Source: Enterobacter cloacae (lineage in GTDB: Bacteria; Pseudomonadota; Gammaproteobacteria; Enterobacterales; Enterobacteriaceae). From it: DNA of 64,000 nucleotides. The notes under the pieces were generated by a model. It was not told where the DNA came from. It saw nothing but the letters and a program-made list of their open reading frames with translations, and searched no databases. A program made the translations under genes and the position numbers. Positions 58,801 through 64,000 of the stretch are shown here, piece after piece (the stretch's first letter is position 1; every line of letters starts with the position of its first letter). The stretch spans positions 310,001-374,000 of the forward strand of contig NZ_CP056117.1 in the NCBI RefSeq assembly GCF_013375935.1. Reading direction: 5' to 3'.

Positions 58801-60263
58801 AAAAGATTAACCACTGGATCAACGGTAAAAACGTCGCCGGAAGCGAGTACTTCCACACCACTAACCCGGCCTCCGGCGAGGTATTAGCGGAAGTGGCCTC
58901 CGGCGGTGAAGCCGAGGTTCATCAGGCCGTCGCCGCCGCCAAAGAGGCGTTCCCGAAATGGGCCAACCTGCCGATGAAGGAGCGCGCGCGCCTGATGCGT
59001 CGCCTGGGCGATCTGATTGACCAGAACGTGCCGGACATTGCCGCGATGGAAACCGCCGATACCGGCCTGCCGATCCACCAGACCAAAAACGTGCTGATCC
59101 CCCGCGCCTCGCACAACTTCGAGTTCTTCGCCGAGGTGTGCCAGCAGATGAACGGCAAAACCTACCCGGTCGACGACAAGATGCTCAACTACACCCTGGT
59201 GCAGCCGGTGGGCGTCTGCGCGCTGGTGTCGCCGTGGAACGTGCCGTTTATGACCGCCACCTGGAAGGTCGCCCCCTGCCTCGCGCTGGGCAATACCGCG
59301 GTGCTGAAGATGTCTGAACTCTCCCCGCTGACCGCCGACCGTCTGGGCGAGCTGGCGCTGGAGGCGGGCATTCCGGCGGGGGTGCTGAACGTGGTTCAGG
59401 GCTACGGCGCGACGGCAGGCGATGCGCTGGTGCGCCATCACGACGTGCGGGCCGTCTCCTTCACCGGCGGCACCGCCACCGGGCGCAACATCATGAAAAA
59501 CGCCGGGCTGAAGAAATACTCCATGGAGCTGGGCGGCAAATCCCCGGTGCTGATTTTTGAGGATGCGGACATCGAGCGCGCGCTGGACGCCGCCCTGTTC
59601 ACCATCTTCTCCATCAACGGCGAGCGCTGCACCGCCGGCTCGCGCATCTTCATCCAGCAGAGCATCTACCCGGAATTCGTGAAGCGCTTCGCCGAGCGCG
59701 CCAGCCGCCTGCGCGTGGGCGATCCGACCGATCCCAACACCCAGATTGGCGCGCTGATTAGCAAGCCACACTGGGAGAAAGTCTCCGGCTATATCCGCCT
59801 CGGCATTGAGGAGGGCGCGACCCTGCTGGCGGGCGGCCCGGACAAGCCGACCGATCTGCCCGCGCACCTGAAGGGGGGTAACTTCCTGCGACCAACCGTG
59901 CTGGCGGACGTCGACAACCGCATGCGCGTGGCGCAGGAGGAGATCTTCGGGCCGGTGGCCTGCCTGCTGCCGTTCAGGGACGAAGCGGAAGGCCTGCGCC
60001 TCGCAAACGACGTGGAGTACGGCCTGGCGTCGTACATCTGGACCCAGGACGTCAGCAAGGTGCTGCGCCTGGCGCGCAGCATCGAAGCGGGCATGGTGTT
60101 CGTGAATACCCAAAACGTGCGCGACCTGCGCCAGCCGTTCGGCGGCGTGAAGGCCTCCGGGACCGGGCGCGAAGGCGGCGAGTACAGCTTTGAAGTCTTC
60201 GCGGAGATGAAGAACGTCTGCATCTCCATGGGCGACCATCCGATTCCAAAATGGGGGATCTGA
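58797..60263 (+). CDS. hpaE: 5-carboxymethyl-2-hydroxymuconate semialdehyde dehydrogenase HpaE
   Basis: NAD-dependent aldehyde dehydrogenase that oxidises the ring-cleavage product of homoprotocatechuate. It has 488 residues. The catalytic Cys is in NGERCTAGSRIF, and the general-base glutamate in SMELGGKSPVL. VSFTGGTATGRNIMK is the nucleotide-binding segment. The ATG overlaps the hpaG stop by four bases (ATGA), so it is coupled. A 460-residue antisense ORF across the gene is a shadow. Confidence 0.97.
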   Translation: MKKINHWINGKNVAGSEYFHTTNPASGEVLAEVASGGEAEVHQAVAAAKEAFPKWANLPMKERARLMRRLGDLIDQNVPDIAAMETADTGLPIHQTKNVLIPRASHNFEFFAEVCQQMNGKTYPVDDKMLNYTLVQPVGVCALVSPWNVPFMTATWKVAPCLALGNTAVLKMSELSPLTADRLGELALEAGIPAGVLNVVQGYGATAGDALVRHHDVRAVSFTGGTATGRNIMKNAGLKKYSMELGGKSPVLIFEDADIERALDAALFTIFSINGERCTAGSRIFIQQSIYPEFVKRFAERASRLRVGDPTDPNTQIGALISKPHWEKVSGYIRLGIEEGATLLAGGPDKPTDLPAHLKGGNFLRPTVLADVDNRMRVAQEEIFGPVACLLPFRDEAEGLRLANDVEYGLASYIWTQDVSKVLRLARSIEAGMVFVNTQNVRDLRQPFGGVKASGTGREGGEYSFEVFAEMKNVCISMGDHPIPKWGI

Positions 60264-60265
60264 CA

Positions 60266-61117
60266 ATGGGCAAGTTAGCGTTAGCGGCGAAAATTACCCA
60301 CGTACCGTCGATGTATCTTTCTGAACTGCCGGGAAAAAACCACGGCTGCCGCCAGTCGGCCATCGACGGGCATAAGGAAATTAGCAAGCGCTGCCGCGAG
60401 CTGGGCGTGGACACCATCATCGTGTTCGACACCCACTGGCTGGTGAACAGCGCCTATCACATCAACTGTGCGGACCATTTTTCAGGCGTCTATACCAGCA
60501 ACGAGCTGCCGCACTTTATCCGCGATATGGCCTACGACTACGACGGCAACCCGGAGCTCGGCCAGCTGATCGCCGACGAGGCGGTAAAGCTTGGCGTGCG
60601 CGCCAAAGCGCACAACATTCCGAGCCTCAAGCTGGAGTACGGCACGCTGGTGCCGATGCGCTACATGAACGCGGATAAGCACTTCAGGGTGGTCTCCATC
60701 TCGGCGTTCTGCACGGTTCACGACTTCGCCGACAGCCGCAGGCTGGGCGAGGCCATCGTCAGCGCCATCAAAAAATATGACGGCACCGTGGCGGTGCTCG
60801 CCAGCGGCTCGCTGTCGCACCGCTTTATCGACGACCAGCGGGCGGAAGAAGGAATGAACAGCTACACCCGCGAGTTCGACCGCCAGATGGACGAGCGGGT
60901 AGTGAAGCTGTGGCGCGAGGGCCAGTTTAAGGAGTTTTGCAGCATGCTGCCGGAGTACGCCGACTACTGCTACGGCGAGGGCAACATGCACGACACGGTG
61001 ATGCTGCTGGGTATGCTCGGCTGGGACAACTACGACGGCAAGGTGGAGTTCCTCACCGAGCTGTTCGCCAGCTCCGGCACCGGCCAGGTCAACGCCGTTT
61101 TCCCGCTGCCCGCATAA
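60266..61117 (+). CDS. hpaD: 3,4-dihydroxyphenylacetate 2,3-dioxygenase HpaD
   Basis: Extradiol ring-cleavage dioxygenase of the class III LigB type that opens homoprotocatechuate. The start at 60266 (MGKLALAAKITHVPSMYL) gives 283 residues as in E. coli; an upstream ATG at 60251 lies inside hpaE and is less likely. THVPSMY and VFDTHWLVNS carry the iron-ligand histidines. It begins two bases after hpaE. Confidence 0.96.
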   Translation: MGKLALAAKITHVPSMYLSELPGKNHGCRQSAIDGHKEISKRCRELGVDTIIVFDTHWLVNSAYHINCADHFSGVYTSNELPHFIRDMAYDYDGNPELGQLIADEAVKLGVRAKAHNIPSLKLEYGTLVPMRYMNADKHFRVVSISAFCTVHDFADSRRLGEAIVSAIKKYDGTVAVLASGSLSHRFIDDQRAEEGMNSYTREFDRQMDERVVKLWREGQFKEFCSMLPEYADYCYGEGNMHDTVMLLGMLGWDNYDGKVEFLTELFASSGTGQVNAVFPLPA

Positions 61118-61126
61118 GGAGCCGCC

Positions 61127-61507
61127 ATGCCGCACTTTATAGCCGAATGTACCGACAACATCCGCGAGCAGGCCGACCTGCCGGGGCTGTTCGCCAAAGT
61201 GAACGAGGCGCTGGCCGCCACCGGCATTTTCCCCATCGGCGGTATCCGCAGCCGCGCCCACTGGCTGGATACCTGGCAGATGGCCGACGGCAGGCACGAT
61301 TATGCCTTTGTGCATATGACGCTAAAGATTGGTTCCGGGCGCAGCCTTGAGAGCCGGCAAGCGGTGGGTGAAATGCTGTTTACGCTGATCAAAGCGCATT
61401 TTGCCGACCTCATGGCCGCCCGCTATCTGGCGCTGTCGTTTGAGCTCGACGAACTGCACCCGACGCTCAATTACAAACAAAACAACGTGCACGCGCTGTT
61501 TACGTAA
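61127..61507 (+). CDS. hpaF: 5-carboxymethyl-2-hydroxymuconate delta-isomerase HpaF
   Basis: Small tautomerase-superfamily enzyme (126 residues, as in E. coli) that isomerises the product of HpaE. It begins MPHFIAECTDNIRE, so after methionine removal the N-terminal proline is the catalytic base. Nine bases separate it from hpaD. A palindromic repeat follows before hpaH. Confidence 0.95.
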   Translation: MPHFIAECTDNIREQADLPGLFAKVNEALAATGIFPIGGIRSRAHWLDTWQMADGRHDYAFVHMTLKIGSGRSLESRQAVGEMLFTLIKAHFADLMAARYLALSFELDELHPTLNYKQNNVHALFT

Positions 61508-61512
61508 CACCG

Positions 61513-61603
61513 TCCCCTCTCCCTTTGGGAGAGGGTTAGGGTGAGGGGATACCTCTGCGGCCCGATGCCCTCACCCCGTCCCTCTCCCACGGTGAGAGGG
61601 AGA
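61513..61603. repeat. Palindromic GAGGG-type repeat, copy 4, inside the hpa operon
   Basis: Two hairpins of CCCTCTCCC/GGGAGAGGG in inverted orientation with the AGGGTGAGGGG and GATGCCCTCACCCCG arms, like copies 2 and 3. It lies between hpaF and hpaH within one transcription unit. Confidence 0.88.
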
Positions 61604-61629
61604 AAACAAACATAAAACAGGATATCGCC

Positions 61630-62433
61630 ATGCTCGATAAACACACCCATACCCTGATCGCCCACCGCCTGCATCAGGCGGAGCAGTCCCGGGAGCAGAT
61701 CCGCGCGATCTCGCTGGAGTACCCGGAGATCACGATTGAAGACGCCTACGCCGTACAGCGCGAATGGGTGAACCTGAAAATCGCCGAAGGCCGCGTGCTA
61801 AAAGGCCACAAGATCGGCCTCACCTCAAAAGCAATGCAGGCCAGCTCGCAGATCAGCGAGCCGGACTACGGTGCACTGTTGGACGATATGTTCTTCCACG
61901 ACGGCAGCGACATCCCCGTCGATCGCTTTATCGTTCCGCGCATTGAGGTGGAGCTGGCGTTCGTGCTGGCCAAGCCGCTGCGCGGCCCGAACTGCACCAT
62001 CTTCGACGTCTACAACGCCACGGATTACGTCATTCCCGCGCTGGAGCTGATCGACGCCCGCTGCCACAACGTCGACCCGGAGACACGGCGCCCGCGCAAG
62101 GTGTTCGACACTATTTCCGATAACGCCGCCAACGCGGGGGTGATCCTCGGCGGCCGCCCGATTAAGCCCGACGAGCTGGATCTGCGCTGGATCTCCGCCC
62201 TGCTCTACCGCAACGGCGTCATCGAAGAGACCGGCGTCGCCGCGGGGGTGCTCAACCACCCGGCCAACGGCGTGGCGTGGCTGGCGAACAAGCTTGCGCC
62301 GTACGACGTGCAGCTTGAGCCGGGGCAGATCATCCTCGGCGGCTCCTTTACCCGCCCGGTGCCCGCCAGCAGAGGCGACACCTTCCACGTGGACTACGGC
62401 AATATGGGCTCCATCAGCTGCCGCTTTGTGTAA
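61630..62433 (+). CDS. hpaH: 2-oxo-hept-4-ene-1,7-dioate hydratase HpaH
   Basis: Adds water to 2-oxohept-4-enedioate before the aldolase step. It has 267 residues as in E. coli. [12 protein letters not shown] and [15 protein letters not shown] are family motifs with the metal-binding Glu residues. It begins 122 bases after hpaF, the gap taken up by the repeat, and its own ribosome site (AGGATATC) precedes the ATG. Confidence 0.95.
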   Translation: MLDKHTHTLIAHRLHQAEQSREQIRAISLEYPEITIEDAYAVQREWVNLKIAEGRVLKGHKIGLTSKAMQASSQISEPDYGALLDDMFFHDGSDIPVDRFIVPRIEVELAFVLAKPLRGPNCTIFDVYNATDYVIPALELIDARCHNVDPETRRPRKVFDTISDNAANAGVILGGRPIKPDELDLRWISALLYRNGVIEETGVAAGVLNHPANGVAWLANKLAPYDVQLEPGQIILGGSFTRPVPASRGDTFHVDYGNMGSISCRFV

Positions 62434-62443
62434 GGAGACATTC

Positions 62444-63238
62444 ATGCAAAACGCATTCAAAGCGGCGCTGCAGGCAGGCCGCCCGCAAATCGGCTTATGG
62501 CTGGGGCTGACCAGCAGCTACAGCGCCGAGCTGCTGGCCGGGGCAGGCTTCGACTGGCTGCTGATCGACGGCGAGCACGCGCCGAACAGCGTGCAGACCG
62601 TGTTAACCCAGCTGCAGGCCATCGCCCCTTATCCAAGCCAGCCGGTGGTGCGCCCGTCGTGGAACGATCCGGTGCAGATCAAACAGCTGCTGGACGTGGG
62701 GGCGCAAACCCTGCTGGTGCCGATGGTACAAAAGGCCGAGGAGGCCCGTCTGGCGGTCCGTTCCACGCGCTATCCGCCCGCGGGCATTCGCGGCGTCGGC
62801 AGCGCCCTGGCGCGGGCCTCGCGCTGGAACCGCATCCCGGACTACCTGCACCAGGCCAACGACGCCATGTGCGTGCTGGTGCAAATCGAAACCCGCGAGG
62901 CGCTGAAAAACCTGCCGCAGATCCTGGACGTGGACGGCGTCGACGGGGTGTTTATCGGCCCGGCGGATCTAAGCGCCGACATGGGCTATGCCGGTAATCC
63001 GCAGCACCCGGAGGTGCAGGCGGCCATTGAGCAGGCCATCGCGCAGATCCTGAGCGCGGGAAAAGCGCCCGGGATCCTGATGGCCAACGAGCAGCTGGCC
63101 AAACGCTATCTCGAACTCGGCGCGCTGTTCGTTGCGGTCGGCGTGGATACCACCCTGCTCGCCCGCGGCGCGGAAGCGCTGGCAGCCCGCTTTACCGACG
63201 TCACCACAGCTGTTGATAACAATAAATCCGTCTACTAA
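62444..63238 (+). CDS. hpaI: 4-hydroxy-2-oxoheptanedioate aldolase HpaI
   Basis: Class II aldolase of the HpcH/HpaI family that releases pyruvate and succinic semialdehyde. It has 264 residues from [30 protein letters not shown] contains the active-site aspartate and histidine, and [14 protein letters not shown] and [12 protein letters not shown] hold metal and phosphate loops. Ten bases separate it from hpaH. Confidence 0.96.
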   Translation: MQNAFKAALQAGRPQIGLWLGLTSSYSAELLAGAGFDWLLIDGEHAPNSVQTVLTQLQAIAPYPSQPVVRPSWNDPVQIKQLLDVGAQTLLVPMVQKAEEARLAVRSTRYPPAGIRGVGSALARASRWNRIPDYLHQANDAMCVLVQIETREALKNLPQILDVDGVDGVFIGPADLSADMGYAGNPQHPEVQAAIEQAIAQILSAGKAPGILMANEQLAKRYLELGALFVAVGVDTTLLARGAEALAARFTDVTTAVDNNKSVY

Positions 63239-63259
63239 ACGTACGATGTGGAGCGCAAC

Positions 63260-64000
63260 ATGACGACCTCAACCCTGCAAAACAAAGCTGTTGAACATCG
63301 CGTTATAAATAAGCTGTTCCGTCGTTTAATCGTGTTTCTCTTTATCCTGTTTGTTTTTTCGTTTCTCGACCGCATCAACATCGGCTTTGCCGGGCTGACG
63401 ATGGGCAAAGATCTGGGCCTTACGTCGACCATGTTTGGCCTGGCCGCGACGCTCTTTTACGTCACCTACGTGCTGTGCGGGATCCCGAGCAACATCATGC
63501 TGGCGAAGATCGGCGCGCGCCGCTGGATCGCCGGGATCATGGTGGTGTGGGGCATCGCCTCCACCTGCACCATGTTCGCCACCAGCCCGGAAACGCTTTA
63601 CGTGCTGCGCATGCTGGTGGGCATTGCTGAAGCGGGCTTCCTGCCGGGGATCCTGGTCTACCTCACCTGGTGGTTCCCCGCGTACCACCGCGCCCGCGCC
63701 AACGCGCTGTTTATGATCGCCATGCCGGTAACCATGATGCTCGGCTCGATCCTCTCCGGGTACATCCTGGCGATGGACGGGCTGTGGAACCTGAAGGGCT
63801 GGCAGTGGCTGTTTCTGCTGGAAGGACTGCCGTCGGTGGTGCTCGGCGTGGTGACCTGGTTCTACCTCAACGACACGCCGGATGAGGCTACCTGGCTGGA
63901 TGATGACGAAAAGCAGGCGCTGAAAACGATGATCGCCCGCGAGCAGGAAATGGCGATTGCGCACGCCGTCACGCCGCGCTCGACGCTTCGCGAGGTACTG
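63260..64000 (+). CDS. hpaX: 4-hydroxyphenylacetate permease HpaX, N-terminal part
   Basis: Major facilitator transporter for the pathway substrate. The frame is open from ATG at 63260 to the window edge (247 codons), so the C-terminal half is missing. It has a cytoplasmic start, then FSFLDRINIGFAGLTMGKDL, a conserved anion:cation symporter signature, and about five of the twelve expected helices. The E. coli order continues with hpaA, hpaB and hpaC, which would lie beyond this window. Confidence 0.93.
   Translation, partial: MTTSTLQNKAVEHRVINKLFRRLIVFLFILFVFSFLDRINIGFAGLTMGKDLGLTSTMFGLAATLFYVTYVLCGIPSNIMLAKIGARRWIAGIMVVWGIASTCTMFATSPETLYVLRMLVGIAEAGFLPGILVYLTWWFPAYHRARANALFMIAMPVTMMLGSILSGYILAMDGLWNLKGWQWLFLLEGLPSVVLGVVTWFYLNDTPDEATWLDDDEKQALKTMIAREQEMAIAHAVTPRSTLREVL

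Noticed and set aside
58884..60266. 460-codon open frame opposite hpaE
   Set aside because: Shadow of the GC-rich third codon positions in hpaE; composition is rich in Arg, His, Gln and Gly without domain motifs.

Overview
The window is chromosomal DNA of a gammaproteobacterium of the family Enterobacteriaceae, most like Enterobacter or a close relative. It follows the Escherichia coli order from thrL through arcA, rob, trpR, slt, serB, the deo genes, prfC, rsmC, three leucine tRNAs, fhuF, dnaTC, opgB and tsr, with nearly every protein recognisable as an E. coli-type orthologue. Blocks that K-12 lacks lie between these anchors. The window is read in the orientation opposite to the usual E. 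coli map, so thrA is cut by the left edge and runs on the minus strand. The genus is inferred from gene content and divergence; no rRNA or other marker is present to fix it.

Layout. 1-8.7 kb: thrA (partial) with leader thrL and its attenuator, lasT, the tiny yjjY, arcA, creA (creBCD absent), rob, gpmB, yjjX, trpR and slt. 8.8-19 kb: ettA, a divergent LysR/oxidoreductase pair not in the E. coli order, the serB-radA-nadR cluster, smp, lplA and an orphan DUF1120 fimbrial-like gene. 19-28.2 kb: deoCABD with three DeoR operators, two of them inside the divergent yjjI gene; then the glycyl-radical pair yjjI-yjjW, yjjV, yjjU and ytjA. 28.3-34 kb: osmY, prfC, yjjG, rimI, holD, rsmC and three tandem tRNA-Leu(CAG) genes. 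34-40 kb: two Fur-box genes (yjjZ, fhuF) enclosing a diguanylate cyclase, an orphan PTS EIIC, a YbaK-type deacylase and the LuxR pair bglJ/yjjQ. 40.5-47.3 kb: yjjP-yjjB, an ohrR-ohr insertion, dnaT-dnaC, yjjA and opgB.

47.4-54.5 kb is the main accessory region. It is a compact chaperone-usher locus of the SCPU (Csu-like) type: one pilin, chaperone, usher and two-domain tip protein. It is preceded by an overlapping EAL-domain gene and LuxR-type regulator, and followed by a membrane-bound ToxR/CadC-type regulator with a FidL-like partner. Two plausible control modules thus flank one pilus. 54.5-64 kb holds a GNAT gene, the serine chemoreceptor tsr with a near-perfect sigma-28 promoter, and the 4-hydroxyphenylacetate (homoprotocatechuate) meta-cleavage operon hpaR/hpaGEDFHIX, with hpaX cut by the right edge. 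hpaG carries an apparent one-base insertion in a six-C run, which would break the pathway unless it is an assembly error or bypassed by +1 frameshifting.

Small palindromic repeats of two families are scattered between genes, including inside the deo and hpa transcription units. No insertion sequence, prophage, CRISPR array or rRNA gene was seen.
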